Part shown: one piece after another, positions 40,020 through 49,675 of the stretch
How positions within the stretch are numbered: the stretch's first letter is position 1
Layout: each line of letters opens with the position of its first letter
Assembly (NCBI GenBank): GCA_012270865.1
Contig: JAAXHL010000096.1
Span: 26,769-90,768, forward strand
Reading direction: 5' to 3'
From: Candidatus Poribacteria bacterium
GTDB lineage: Bacteria > Poribacteria > WGA-4E > WGA-3G
Length of the DNA: 64,000 nucleotides
Position numbers and translations under genes: made by a program
The notes under the pieces: generated by a model
What the model saw: the letters and a program-made list of their open reading frames with translations, nothing else
Database searches by the model: none
Told to the model about the DNA's origin: nothing

Positions 40020-40651
40020 TAGGATAGTGGAACACGGCACACTGCTGTGGTGTGTGCGTCGCAATACCAGAAATATCCGTCCCAGTATGTCATTCCGTGT
40101 GGTTCGGGGTGCGGTTCTGGTATCTCGATTCTGTTGAGATGTTTACCGTCTTCTGGGTCAAGATGGAAGATGGCGCGATGGTTGGTCTCGACACACCAGA
40201 GGTCGTCGCCGACCCATGCGATGCCGTGCGGTCGGTCGCCTGGGGCAGGGAGCGTATGGATGACCTTGAAACCGTCTTCGACATCTACCTGATAGATAGT
40301 GGCGGAGGGTGGTACTGCCAGCCAGAGTTTGTTATCTCGCCATTCTAAACCGTGTGCGCCTGTCTGTCCTGCGCCGGGTGTCTCGTAAGAAGCGAGTGTT
40401 TCGCCAGTTTCTGGGTCGGTTGATAAAATTTCGCAACTGTAGGTGGACGCGAGCCAGAGCGTGTCGCCTGTGTCTGTGATACCGCTGCCTTTATCGGAAC
40501 CGGTTGCGAGCGTCTTTTTTATATCGCCGTCGTAGGAGACGAGGTGTACTTCGTTGGTCTGCTGGTCGAGGATCCAGAGTCCGTCTTCTGTGGCTTGCAT
40601 TCCGTTGGGTTGTGGACCTGGGGCATCAAAAATTTTTTCGATTGTGGGCAT
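40019..40651 (-). CDS. SMP-30/NHL-like beta-propeller (glutamine cyclotransferase-like) protein
   Basis: Repeated GLW/LWLA blades: ATEDGLWILDQQTNEVHLVSYDG...DTLWLASTYSCEILS...DDLWCVETNHRAIFHLDPE. Confidence 0.7.
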   Translation of the reverse strand: MPTIEKIFDAPGPQPNGMQATEDGLWILDQQTNEVHLVSYDGDIKKTLATGSDKGSGITDTGDTLWLASTYSCEILSTDPETGETLASYETPGAGQTGAHGLEWRDNKLWLAVPPSATIYQVDVEDGFKVIHTLPAPGDRPHGIAWVGDDLWCVETNHRAIFHLDPEDGKHLNRIEIPEPHPEPHGMTYWDGYFWYCDAHTTAVCRVPLS

Positions 40652-40690
40652 GGGGAACCTCCGTACAAACTATAAATTATTTGAGATTTC

Positions 40691-40720
40691 ATTGTACCCC
40701 AGTGTTGAAAGGATTGTCAA
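40691..40720 (-). promoter_or_regulatory. Candidate promoter TTGACA-N18-TACAAT for the CDS starting at 40651
   Basis: -35 at 40715-40720, -10 at 40691-40696 (minus strand). Confidence 0.55.
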
Positions 40721-40742
40721 GTTTTTTTAATCTGGTTTTGCA

Positions 40743-40771
40743 TTGCAGCCCATGCAGGATCGTGGTATAAT
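40743..40771 (+). promoter_or_regulatory. Sigma70-type promoter TTGCAG-N17-TATAAT for the TA operon
   Basis: -35 at 40743-40748, -10 at 40766-40771; Shine-Dalgarno AAGGAG near 40811. Confidence 0.7.
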
Positions 40772-40821
40772 TTCTTTAGAACCTCTTGTAATACAACACG
40801 GATTGCGTAAGGAGACACATA

Positions 40822-41091
40822 ATGGAAACAATCACATACACTCAGGTTCAGCAGCTCGTCGAAAAACTCCCAGAAACCAAGTTACCGCTTGCGTATCATT
40901 TTTTGCTTGAGTTGGCGGAGAAAGATGTAGACCCTCAATCGCCTCAAGCAGATTTCCTGCGTCTTTCACCAGAAGAACGTCATCAACTTCTATCGGAACA
41001 AGCCGAGCAGATGAAAGCACATTATGAAGAGACTGCTGATGAACGTACCGAATGGCAGGCGGGAGATTTTATTGATGAACGTAAGGCGTAG
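40822..41091 (+). CDS. Putative antitoxin (partner of the MazF-like toxin)
   Basis: Small acidic 89-aa ORF immediately upstream of and overlapping the toxin ORF. Confidence 0.7.
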   Translation: METITYTQVQQLVEKLPETKLPLAYHFLLELAEKDVDPQSPQADFLRLSPEERHQLLSEQAEQMKAHYEETADERTEWQAGDFIDERKA

Positions 41092-41419
41092 GGAAATTTG
41101 GTTAGTTAACCTGGATCCTACACTCGGCGCGGAGATCCGAAAAACACGTCCTGTTGTTGTCATGAATTCAGATGCGATAGGCACGCTCCCTATTCGGCTT
41201 GTCGCACCCATAACGGAATGGAAAGATTACTTTGCAGGAAACATTTGGCATGTAAAGTTAGAACCAAATGCCATGAACGGACTGACAAAGCCTTCGGTAG
41301 TTGATACGCTGCAACTGCGCGGTATTGATACACTAAGGTTTGTCAGGAAATTGGGCGAGGTGTCGCCTCAAATGATGAGAACTATTGTTATAGCAATCGC
41401 ATCAGTGATTCAATACTGA
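41075..41419 (+). CDS. MazF/PemK-family endoribonuclease toxin
   Basis: RRREIWLVNLDPTLGAEIRKTRPVVVMNSDAI...LPIRLVAPIT...LTKPSVVDTLQLRGID. Confidence 0.92.
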   Translation: MNVRRREIWLVNLDPTLGAEIRKTRPVVVMNSDAIGTLPIRLVAPITEWKDYFAGNIWHVKLEPNAMNGLTKPSVVDTLQLRGIDTLRFVRKLGEVSPQMMRTIVIAIASVIQY

Positions 41420-41577
41420 TTTGTGTTAGCAACACTTAAGTCAGTAATTCGTAGTCAATGATTCTCACTTTATAACATTGAGCCAGGGGGCAAGTGCTGG
41501 AGAAAGTTGCCCATCAATCCAAAACTTCATAAGGTCCTGTGAAATTTTACAGCAAAGGATGGACATAGAGGGATTGA

Positions 41578-41627
41578 GTAGAGTACTGAGAGGATACGCT
41601 TCTGTAATCCTCCCCTCGGCACTCTAC
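41578..41627. other. Imperfect stem-loop (GTAGAGT...ACTCTAC with inner GAGGAT/ATCCTC)
   Basis: Nested complementary segments in an otherwise noncoding intergenic region. Confidence 0.5.
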
Positions 41628-41880
41628 CAAATCTCTTTTTGAATTCTGGGGACTGAAATCATGACGTATGAATATAATTATATAAATAGATTTCAGTTTG
41701 AATTCTGTACGTATGACTAAAATCATAATGGCGTATGGACTACAATTAGATTTAAGTCATATTGAAGTAATTATACATAAATTAGTCCAGTTTTGCAAGA
41801 AAAAATGCGGTTTTTGTATAAAAAAACTTATTTTTTTGATTTTTTTCGCAAAAAATGCGCTTTGAAAGGAAAATATGCGT

Positions 41881-44800
41881 TTATGGGAGTGTGTAGAGAC
41901 CGCGCCGGATCCTCACAATTTCACCTGTTTCTACAAGATGGGTGAGTTCGTTTTTAATGGCACCGGGATTTCCTTGGATGGATTCAAGGATTTCAGACGT
42001 TGTTTTTTCACCATTGGAGAGCAGGTCGAAAATCTGAGCGTGAAATGGGACCCGATCGAGTTTACGACCTCGTAGGCGCATCAGGATACGGTTTGCTTGC
42101 GCCTTAGAAACACCGAGCAAATATTCGACGCGTTTTCGCTTCCAAGATGCGTCCATGTTAGCGTATTCTGCTTCGTGCTCCTCGCGTATGCGAATGGTTG
42201 TTGGAAGTTCATCTAACCCACCGGCGATTTCAAAGTCTTCCCAATCGAACAATTGTGTCTCTGGTGCCTCGGTAACAGAAGGTATCGGTAAAGTTGTATT
42301 GAGAACGAGCGTTTTATCTGATGCCTTATCGAATCCGACAATACGGACAATCTGTGCCAAAGTGCCGATGGCGTTCTGTTGGTAGAGTTCTTGTATCCGT
42401 TCATCTTCAAATTGATAAGGGTTCATCGTCAGGTTATAGTTTAGCGGTTCTGCTTGGTTTCCAAAGAGTATTTTCGCTTGTTCCCAGATGAATTTCGGTG
42501 GCCAATAAGGCGTTCCAACGATCCAGACGACATCGGCTGCTTCAAAGATAGGTCGTAGAGCGTTGATGCGTTTGTCGTAAGCGTCGGTGGTTTCAAAAAT
42601 GGATCGCAAATCCTCATAGTGCGCTGGTTTGCTTTTGATGAGATCGTGGTAGTTAATAATTCTATCAAAAACGTTTTTCAACATCTGCACTGTGCTTGTG
42701 CTTGAGATAATGACATGGTTTCGCTCCGGATGCTGTTTCACCTCTTGATGGATACCTCGGAAAAAGCGGCTGGCAATTTCGGAAAGTCCAAAGGTATCCC
42801 AATTGACTTCATAGTTTGTGATTGCATAGGCGATATGCGGTGCGCCTCGTAGTTGAAAAGACTTATTCCGCGAAAGGGGTGTCTCCTGCGATTCAACTCG
42901 CTTGGCGGAAACAGTCTCTTCAGGAAAGAGGTTTTTGAAAGCCTCTTCTGAAAATGCTGGGGATATGAACACGAGGTCTTGAATTTTTTCGTGTATTTTT
43001 GGCGGTAACCAGAACCGCAAAATCCCATCATCGACGAACATCGGAGCATCTATATCGCGGGTATAATAGGCGAAAAAAGTTTTCAACTGATGCCATAATG
43101 TCCAGGTCGGGTCGCGATACATGTTCGGAATCTTTGCTATGTTTTCAGGGGTTGATATATTCAACAGGCCAGCTTGTATAGCCCTATCAATATCCATTTT
43201 GGTGCTGTTGCCATTTTTGTCTGTACAATTTATCTGACACATCTGTTGAACGATGCTATCTTCTAATCCTTCAAACGCCTGAACGACAGTGCGAATGCGT
43301 TTAGCGATGTCGCCGTGTTGGCTGTCAGCGATCCGCACGGCGTTTAGCATTGTTTTTGCGAATTGTCCCAACACTTCACTGCTCCAATTAATGAGCCAAC
43401 TTTCAAGGATTGGGATTGATAGATGATGCTCAGAAAAGAGTTTAGCGAGTTGTGATTCAGCGTCATTTATGATACAGATTCGATTGGGAAGGATCAATGC
43501 GTCAACAAATGCGGCGTGCCGCCGATCGAGAAAGAGGTTGGGTATCTCCGATAGAATGACCTGCTTCTCTTTGAGTGTCCTGAATTGAGAAAGGTATCCG
43601 TAGGTTTGGCATGTGTCGTAAGCGAAACAAGTTGGGCAGATACTTTCGTTGGGATTGCCGCCCTTCTGCTCTAATGCGTCGCATCTTTCGGCATCTTCGC
43701 AGATGTTCCCAAGTGCAAAGGGGTTCTGCCTCCGTTGCGCAATTGGTATCTGCTTGACCTGTTCCCATCGGTAGTTTCTCGGTTTCCATTGCCCGACGGT
43801 GATTCCCTGACGCTGATAATACTGCTGTGTGTCGTCTGGGTTATAAGGGGTATTAGCATTGACCCATATAGGGGTGGACTTGAGAAATGCGGTTTCAATT
43901 TCACGTCTTTTTTCAGTGTTTATCAGCCCTGTAACAAGCCCAAGGATGCGTTCTTCGGCTGCTGAGAGGGACTCCTCATCTATTGCCTGAATGCGTTCTG
44001 TTTTATCAAGGACAGGTTTCGGACGTTTGATTGCGATAGGAGAGATTTCACCGCGTTGCACTGCTGGGATCTTTTCATTTCCAACGTGATCTGTTTCTAA
44101 CGATTCTACGACAGCGAAATCGTCCCAGTTCTGTGTATCCACAATTGTTTCATTTCTCGTGTCTATTTCTGGTGTTGGAGCGGGTTCATGTAGCGACTCT
44201 CGCAAAATATCGAGAAACGCGAACAGTACATCTTTAGAAATAATGGGTGGGTCTAATAGGCTGCCCTTAAGAATTTGGTATCGTGCATCCCATCGGCTGT
44301 AGTTTTTATCCCCGGTAATCCTAACATACACATCGCGATTGATGGCGCGATGTGTGTCAGGTAGATACTTGTGAACATACTCGGTTGCGTTTGTCGTGTT
44401 TGGGTGAATGTAGTCTGGTATTCGACACGAGAATCGCAAACCTCCAGCCTTGAGTAGGGTGAGTAGTGGATTCATAACAGCGTTGACGAGTGCGTCCACA
44501 CATGCGATGACGGCATCTGGTGCGTCTCGGATTGCCCTATATGTGAATTCGATGTCATGCCAGTTCGCTCCGTTTTGTGCGGATGGCGCTCCTGTATAGA
44601 CTTGGATGCCCCATGACGCGAACCATCTTCTTGATTCCCAGTCAAGTGTGGTTTGTCGTCTTAGGAAACGGCTGCCGCCACAATACGCTGGGCCCCGGTC
44701 AAAAGGTGCTGGTCCAATCGGCATAAAGGAAATGTTTGCCTGTTCAAGATTATGCAAAAATAGCGGATATTGATGTGCGCAATAAACGATATAGCGGTAA

Positions 44801-44919
44801 GGGTGTTCACCGTGCAGCGTAGGTGAGACGATTGTCTCCTGTTGTTGGAGGTACCTTCGTCGCCGTTCATGGCACTGTTGGATAATATCTTTTACGAATT
44901 CCATAACGGAAACCTCCAT
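41881..44919 (-). CDS. Large (1012 aa) uncharacterised protein: N-terminal region, Cys cluster, helicase-like remnant, C-terminal winged-HTH-like region
   Basis: Cys cluster GNICEDAERCDALEQKGGNPNESICPTCFAYDTCQTYGYLSQ; C-terminus TTSEILESIQGNPGAIKNELTHLVETGEIVRIRRGLYTLP; no P-loop seen. Confidence 0.7.
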   Translation of the reverse strand: MEVSVMEFVKDIIQQCHERRRRYLQQQETIVSPTLHGEHPYRYIVYCAHQYPLFLHNLEQANISFMPIGPAPFDRGPAYCGGSRFLRRQTTLDWESRRWFASWGIQVYTGAPSAQNGANWHDIEFTYRAIRDAPDAVIACVDALVNAVMNPLLTLLKAGGLRFSCRIPDYIHPNTTNATEYVHKYLPDTHRAINRDVYVRITGDKNYSRWDARYQILKGSLLDPPIISKDVLFAFLDILRESLHEPAPTPEIDTRNETIVDTQNWDDFAVVESLETDHVGNEKIPAVQRGEISPIAIKRPKPVLDKTERIQAIDEESLSAAEERILGLVTGLINTEKRREIETAFLKSTPIWVNANTPYNPDDTQQYYQRQGITVGQWKPRNYRWEQVKQIPIAQRRQNPFALGNICEDAERCDALEQKGGNPNESICPTCFAYDTCQTYGYLSQFRTLKEKQVILSEIPNLFLDRRHAAFVDALILPNRICIINDAESQLAKLFSEHHLSIPILESWLINWSSEVLGQFAKTMLNAVRIADSQHGDIAKRIRTVVQAFEGLEDSIVQQMCQINCTDKNGNSTKMDIDRAIQAGLLNISTPENIAKIPNMYRDPTWTLWHQLKTFFAYYTRDIDAPMFVDDGILRFWLPPKIHEKIQDLVFISPAFSEEAFKNLFPEETVSAKRVESQETPLSRNKSFQLRGAPHIAYAITNYEVNWDTFGLSEIASRFFRGIHQEVKQHPERNHVIISSTSTVQMLKNVFDRIINYHDLIKSKPAHYEDLRSIFETTDAYDKRINALRPIFEAADVVWIVGTPYWPPKFIWEQAKILFGNQAEPLNYNLTMNPYQFEDERIQELYQQNAIGTLAQIVRIVGFDKASDKTLVLNTTLPIPSVTEAPETQLFDWEDFEIAGGLDELPTTIRIREEHEAEYANMDASWKRKRVEYLLGVSKAQANRILMRLRGRKLDRVPFHAQIFDLLSNGEKTTSEILESIQGNPGAIKNELTHLVETGEIVRIRRGLYTLP

Positions 44920-45141
44920 AGGAAATGGACAGTATCAAGTTTTCACGTCTCTTCAGAACGACTTGGAAGGGTCGTGTGAAAATGGCGAACTTAAGCCATA
45001 TTTGAGAGGGTCTCGTTCGCTTCATCGTCTCGGATTCGTTGTTCCAGATGGAGCGAGCGGGTGCCTTCACACCACAGAAGTCATTATACTACAAATTTAG
45101 AAAATTGTCAAATACATCGTGTTGGGTGTCTCAATATTGGT

Positions 45142-45170
45142 TTGCAAGCTGCTCCAAAAAGTGGTATAAT
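45142..45170 (+). promoter_or_regulatory. Sigma70-type promoter TTGCAA-N17-TATAAT for argG
   Basis: -35 at 45142-45147, -10 at 45165-45170. Confidence 0.75.
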
Positions 45171-45206
45171 TCCACCATAATTAAATACAATACTTGGAGA
45201 CTACTT

Positions 45207-46445
45207 GTGAATATTGATACATTAAAAGGGAAAACGGTTGGTGCTGCTGTTTCGGGTGGCTTGGATAGCTGCACGATTACGAAGTGGTTGGTCGATAACG
45301 GGGTCAACGTGGTCTGTTTTACGGCGGACCTGGGTCAACCTGATGAACGGGACGTTTCCGAAATCCGGGAGCGGATGCTGGCGTGTGGTGCCGAAGCGTC
45401 TGTTATTGTAGATGCGAAGGACGCGCTTGCGGAAGATGGTATCCGTCTTATCCAGTGTCAAGCGATGTATGAAGGTGGTTATTGGAATACGACAGGGATT
45501 GCGCGGCACGTTACGGTGAAGGCACTTCTGCCAGAGATGGAGAAACGCGGTATCTCTATTTTGACGCATGGTGCGACGGGCAGAGGCAATGATCAGGTAC
45601 GTTTTCAACTTGCTACGAATATGCTGAATCCGCATTTCTCAGTCTATGCGCCGTGGCGGGATCCTGAGTTTCTCAAAGTGTTTGGCGGTAGAAAAGAGAT
45701 GATAGACTTCTGCGAAACGCATAACCTACCGATTACTGCGACGCACGAGAAGCCGTACTCAACGGATGCGAACCTGCTTGGACTTACGCATGAAGCCGGA
45801 CACCTTGAATCGCTGAAAACGCCGGCAGGTTTTATTAATCCGGGTATGGGAGTCCATCCGAAAGACGCGCCTGATGAGGTGGAGCACTTTACGGTTACCT
45901 TTGCGCGTGGAACGCCGGTTGAAATCAACGGCAGCCCTGTTACAGCACTTCAGAGTCTGCAGGAGGCGAACCGTATCGGTGGCCGGAACGGTATCGGTAT
46001 CGGTATTCACACCGTTGAAAATCGGTTTGTGGGCATTAAGAGCCGCGGAGTTTATGAATCTCCGGGGATGGAACTGCTTGGAAAGTGTTACGAGTATCTG
46101 CTGCAACTGATTTTGGACAGACGTGCGCGTCGCCATTTTGATGGTGCGGCACCCGTCATCGCTGAACAGATTTATCAAGGCTATTGGTTCGATGCTGCGA
46201 CACAGGCGTTGCTGTCCTCAATCCAACCGTTAACCGACTTGGCGAGTGGTACGATTACTGTGGCACTTTATAAGGGAAACGTTGCGTTCTATGCTGCGGG
46301 TGGTGCCCCGCATTCGCTCTACTCCGAGGAGACCGCGTCTATGGAGGCGATCGGTGATTTTGATCATACGGATTCGGAGGGATTTTTGGGGGTGCTTGGC
46401 GTAGGTGCGCGTGCTTCGGCTGTCGCTGGACAGACGCAGGAATAG
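45207..46445 (+). CDS. argG: Argininosuccinate synthase
   Basis: VNIDTLKGKTVGAAVSGGLDSCTITKWL...LTHGATGRGNDQVRF...EKPYSTDANLLGLTHEAGHLE; GTG start inferred. Confidence 0.96.
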   Translation: MNIDTLKGKTVGAAVSGGLDSCTITKWLVDNGVNVVCFTADLGQPDERDVSEIRERMLACGAEASVIVDAKDALAEDGIRLIQCQAMYEGGYWNTTGIARHVTVKALLPEMEKRGISILTHGATGRGNDQVRFQLATNMLNPHFSVYAPWRDPEFLKVFGGRKEMIDFCETHNLPITATHEKPYSTDANLLGLTHEAGHLESLKTPAGFINPGMGVHPKDAPDEVEHFTVTFARGTPVEINGSPVTALQSLQEANRIGGRNGIGIGIHTVENRFVGIKSRGVYESPGMELLGKCYEYLLQLILDRRARRHFDGAAPVIAEQIYQGYWFDAATQALLSSIQPLTDLASGTITVALYKGNVAFYAAGGAPHSLYSEETASMEAIGDFDHTDSEGFLGVLGVGARASAVAGQTQE

Positions 46446-46449
46446 AAGT

Positions 46450-47442
46450 TTAAGGCACTTCAAGTTTTGCGAATACTTGTCCGATGATACTTTCAGCGTC
46501 TTGTCCGTCTGCTTCTGCTTCGTAGCTAATGATGACGCGATGCCTGAGTACGTCCATGCCGACGGCGTGGATGTCTTCTGGGGTGACGTAGCCGCGTTCG
46601 GAGAGGAACGCTCTCGCCCTCGCTGCGAAAGCGAGAAAGATGGTGGCGCGCGGTGATGCGCCGTATTCAATAAGTGTGCTGAGTCCGTCCAATTGATACG
46701 CTTCCGGTGTCCGCGTCGCACACACTAAATCGACAATATAATTCTCCAACTGTTCTGCCATATAGATGTTTCGGACGACTTCTCGGAATCGGATAATATC
46801 ATCGGGTGAGATCACTGGCTGGATGTCTGGGATTTCTTCGGTTGTCATCCGTCGGAGGATTTGTAATTCCTCTGCGTGTGATGGGTAGTCAACTTTAATC
46901 TTGAGCATAAACCTATCTACTTGTGCTTCGGGTAGCGGATAGGTGCCTTCATGCTCGATTGGGTTTTGGGTTGCTAAGACGAGGAACGGATCATCAAGTG
47001 GGTATGTGGTGCCGCCGATTGTGACCTGCCGTTCTTGCATGGCTTCGAGGAGTGCGCTTTGGACTTTGGCGGGTGCGCGGTTGATTTCGTCGGCGAGGAT
47101 GACGTTGGCGAAAATCGGTCCCTTTTTGGTGTAAAAATCGCCCTTCTGTTGGTCGTAGATGAGCGTGCCGATGAGGTCCGCTGGGAGTAGGTCGGGTGTG
47201 AACTGAAGACGGTTGAAGGATGCGTCGATCGTCTGTGCGAGTGCGCTTACAGCGGTTGTTTTCGCGAGTCCGGGTACGCCTTCGAGTAGGATGTGCCCGT
47301 TGCAGAGCAATCCGATAATCAGTCCTTCTAATAATGCTTTCTGACCGACGATCACTTTGCCTGTTTCTGTGAGTATTTGCTGTACTAACCCGCTATCTGC
47401 CTGGATGCGGGCGTTCATTGCGTCTAAATCGTAGTTTTGCAA
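46450..47442 (-). CDS. MoxR-family AAA ATPase
   Basis: GLLCNGHILLEGVPGLAKTTAVSALAQTI...VILADEINRAPAKVQSALLEAMQERQVTIGG. Confidence 0.95.
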   Translation of the reverse strand: MQNYDLDAMNARIQADSGLVQQILTETGKVIVGQKALLEGLIIGLLCNGHILLEGVPGLAKTTAVSALAQTIDASFNRLQFTPDLLPADLIGTLIYDQQKGDFYTKKGPIFANVILADEINRAPAKVQSALLEAMQERQVTIGGTTYPLDDPFLVLATQNPIEHEGTYPLPEAQVDRFMLKIKVDYPSHAEELQILRRMTTEEIPDIQPVISPDDIIRFREVVRNIYMAEQLENYIVDLVCATRTPEAYQLDGLSTLIEYGASPRATIFLAFAARARAFLSERGYVTPEDIHAVGMDVLRHRVIISYEAEADGQDAESIIGQVFAKLEVP

Positions 47443-47448
47443 TTTTAA

Positions 47449-47621
47449 TTTACCTTGCGGAAAAACAGCGTGATTTTGGGTGCTTGACGTGCTTTCCTTA
47501 AATCTGCCTGCGCCTGCTTCGCAGTGAGAATGCAGGCTACCGTTTTGGTATTATCAAGTATACAATCCTGTTCTAATTTACCTTGTCGAAGAACAGCGTG
47601 ATTTTGGGTGGCTGACTGCTA
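47449..47621 (-). repeat. Two partial copies of a CCGCAAGG-type intergenic element around a REP-like hairpin
   Basis: TTTTAATTTACCTTGCGGAAAAACAGCGTGATTTTGGGTG and TTCTAATTTACCTTGTCGAAGAACAGCGTGATTTTGGGTG; hairpin GCCTGC...GCAGGC at about 47506-47537. Confidence 0.8.
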
Positions 47622-48980
47622 TCATGTAAAAAAAGGTTGTGTTTCGCCTTCTTGGAAGGATTGCTCAAGCCACGGATCCTTCGTTTTTTGTCTGAATTCG
47701 ATGACTTTTCGGCGCATTTCGTTGGCTATGTCTTGTAATTCTGGTGCGTCAATGAGGTTCTTGGATTCCGCTGCGTCGTTCTGGATATCAAATAACGATT
47801 CACGGCTCTGATGTAAAAAATCATTTCGCTGGCGTTCACCGAGTTGCTGGACGTTGTCGTTCCGGACCGCTGTCCACGAAATTGAGCGGAACAGGTCGCT
47901 CGGTAGTGGTGTTTCGAGTTGATACGCGAGATTACGGACGTATTTATAGCGTCTGCCGCGTAGCACGCGATAGGGGTAGTAGTTTGTTACCTCGTGGAAG
48001 CAGTGAGAGAAATAGGTTTCCTCCCATTCACCGTTTCCGGGATGCGCGGTATCGTCTTCAAGAATAGAGAGGATTGATCTGCCCGGCAGTGCGTCATCGC
48101 CGTCTGGATGCGCGACCCCGCACCAGTCTAACATCGTCGGGCAGAAATCTACCCAATTGACGAGTGCTTGGTTGTGGAATCCGCGTTTCTGTTGTGTCGG
48201 ACTGGAGATAAGGAGTGGACAGTGGTGTCCGCTGTCGAAGCTTGATGCTTTCGCACCGGGGAACGGCATGGCGTGATCGGTTGTAACGAAGACGAGGGTT
48301 TCATCTGCGCGTCCAGAAGCGTCAAGAGCGTTTAAGACTGCGCCTACGACGGCATCCCATCGTGAGACGCTTTCGTAATAGTCAGCGAGGTCTTCACGGA
48401 CTGCTGGTACGTCTGGCAGGAAATTCGGCACGATGATTTCATCGGGTGCATAAGAGCCGGGTTGAATGCCTGCTGGGGTTTGGTCGTTTCCGAAGCCTCT
48501 GCCTGCGCGGTGCGGATGCGTACTACCGATATGGAGATAGAAAGGTGTGTCTGTGTTCTCGTTGAGGAATTGTGTGACCTTTGTTGCCATATCCGCTGGA
48601 CTTCGAGCGTTGACGCTCGGCTCAAAATCGAAGGGGTAGACGGTGTCTGGGGCGACGTGTTTTTTTCCGATGCACGCCGTAGCGAATCCGTTTGCCTTTA
48701 GGATTTTTGGTACGGATTGCATGTATTCGTGTGTCCGAAATCCGTGTATTCCGTGGCAGTGTCCGTATTGTCCGTGTGTATGGCTGTGTTGTCCGGTAAG
48801 GATGCATGCGCGGCTCACGGCGCACGATGGACTTGTGCAGAAGGCATGGTCGAACACGACCCCGCGTTCTGCAAAGGCATCAATATTCGGTGTTCGGATG
48901 ACATCGTTTCCGTAGCATTTTGCGATACGACTCCAATCGTCAGCGATGACGAACATTACGTTTTTATAGGAATTGTTCAT
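47622..48980 (-). CDS. Sulfatase family protein
   Basis: NVMFVIADDWSRIAKCYGNDVIRTPNIDAFAERGVVFDHAFCTSPSCAVSRACILTGQ; VTTDHAMPFPGAK. Confidence 0.93.
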   Translation of the reverse strand: MNNSYKNVMFVIADDWSRIAKCYGNDVIRTPNIDAFAERGVVFDHAFCTSPSCAVSRACILTGQHSHTHGQYGHCHGIHGFRTHEYMQSVPKILKANGFATACIGKKHVAPDTVYPFDFEPSVNARSPADMATKVTQFLNENTDTPFYLHIGSTHPHRAGRGFGNDQTPAGIQPGSYAPDEIIVPNFLPDVPAVREDLADYYESVSRWDAVVGAVLNALDASGRADETLVFVTTDHAMPFPGAKASSFDSGHHCPLLISSPTQQKRGFHNQALVNWVDFCPTMLDWCGVAHPDGDDALPGRSILSILEDDTAHPGNGEWEETYFSHCFHEVTNYYPYRVLRGRRYKYVRNLAYQLETPLPSDLFRSISWTAVRNDNVQQLGERQRNDFLHQSRESLFDIQNDAAESKNLIDAPELQDIANEMRRKVIEFRQKTKDPWLEQSFQEGETQPFFT

Positions 48981-49003
48981 AGTTTTCCTTATTTAGGGCA
49001 CAA

Positions 49004-49570
49004 TTATTCAAAGAGTTGAGAGACTCGACAGGTAAACCCCGGCACGACATCCTCACCTGTGAGTGTGTCTTCATAAGTAAGCAGCGCGATGTCGTTTTCG
49101 GAACGATAGACCGTCACCGTTTTGGAACGGGGATCCAGAACCCAGACAAGGCGCGTTCCGGCGTTCAGATAGGCAAACGCTTTGTCTACAATACGCCACT
49201 GAATGTCTGTCGGTGAAACGACCTCAATTGCTAAATCGGGCGGTATTGGGAAACCTGTGTTTTCGTCTCCATCCAACCGCGGCGTTGACACAAACACCAC
49301 ATCTGGTTTCAGTCCCCGTTCACCGACTTGAAAAGTTGCCTCTACATGGACCTCCCCCAACCGATTCTTGTCTACATGCCGATCCAAATACCGGATGACT
49401 TTAACACTAACCTTGCTATGTATTCTCGTTGGTGGCGACATCGGCACTAATTCTCCTTTAACGTATTCGTATCCGTCTACATCGTTCTCAAGAAATTCTG
49501 CCAACGTCATGGAAACCTGTTCTGGTGAGCGAATACCTTGCGCGATTTCGTGAAGTTCCTGTTGTGTCAT
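49004..49570 (-). CDS. Uma2 family (DUF820) putative endonuclease
   Basis: EYVKGELVPMSPPTRIHSKV...LKPDVVFVSTPRL...PDLAIEVVSPTD. Confidence 0.93.
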   Translation of the reverse strand: MTQQELHEIAQGIRSPEQVSMTLAEFLENDVDGYEYVKGELVPMSPPTRIHSKVSVKVIRYLDRHVDKNRLGEVHVEATFQVGERGLKPDVVFVSTPRLDGDENTGFPIPPDLAIEVVSPTDIQWRIVDKAFAYLNAGTRLVWVLDPRSKTVTVYRSENDIALLTYEDTLTGEDVVPGFTCRVSQLFE

Positions 49571-49609
49571 ACTTTTCGTTCCTCCGTGACTGCGTGCTCT
49601 GTGAGGTCT

Positions 49610-49638
49610 ATTGTACCATCTAACGTTGCGTTTGTCAA
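49610..49638 (-). promoter_or_regulatory. Promoter TTGACA-N17-TACAAT for the Uma2 gene
   Basis: -35 at 49633-49638, -10 at 49610-49615 (minus strand). Confidence 0.7.
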
Positions 49639-49675
49639 GGAGCCTTACGAGGTTATGGGTTGTGGTCGTTTTTTG

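Noticed and set aside
41578-41627. Stem-loop as a tRNA or tRNA remnant
   Set aside because: No T arm (GTTCRA) or acceptor pairing found around the hairpin.
37888-47622. FGE-like gene plus sulfatase as a dedicated sulfatase activation pair
   Set aside because: The genes are about 9 kb apart and the FGE-like protein lacks the expected catalytic cysteines.
49004-49570. Uma2 family nuclease as part of a defence system
   Set aside because: Uma2/DUF820 genes are widespread singletons; no partner gene is adjacent and it has its own promoter.
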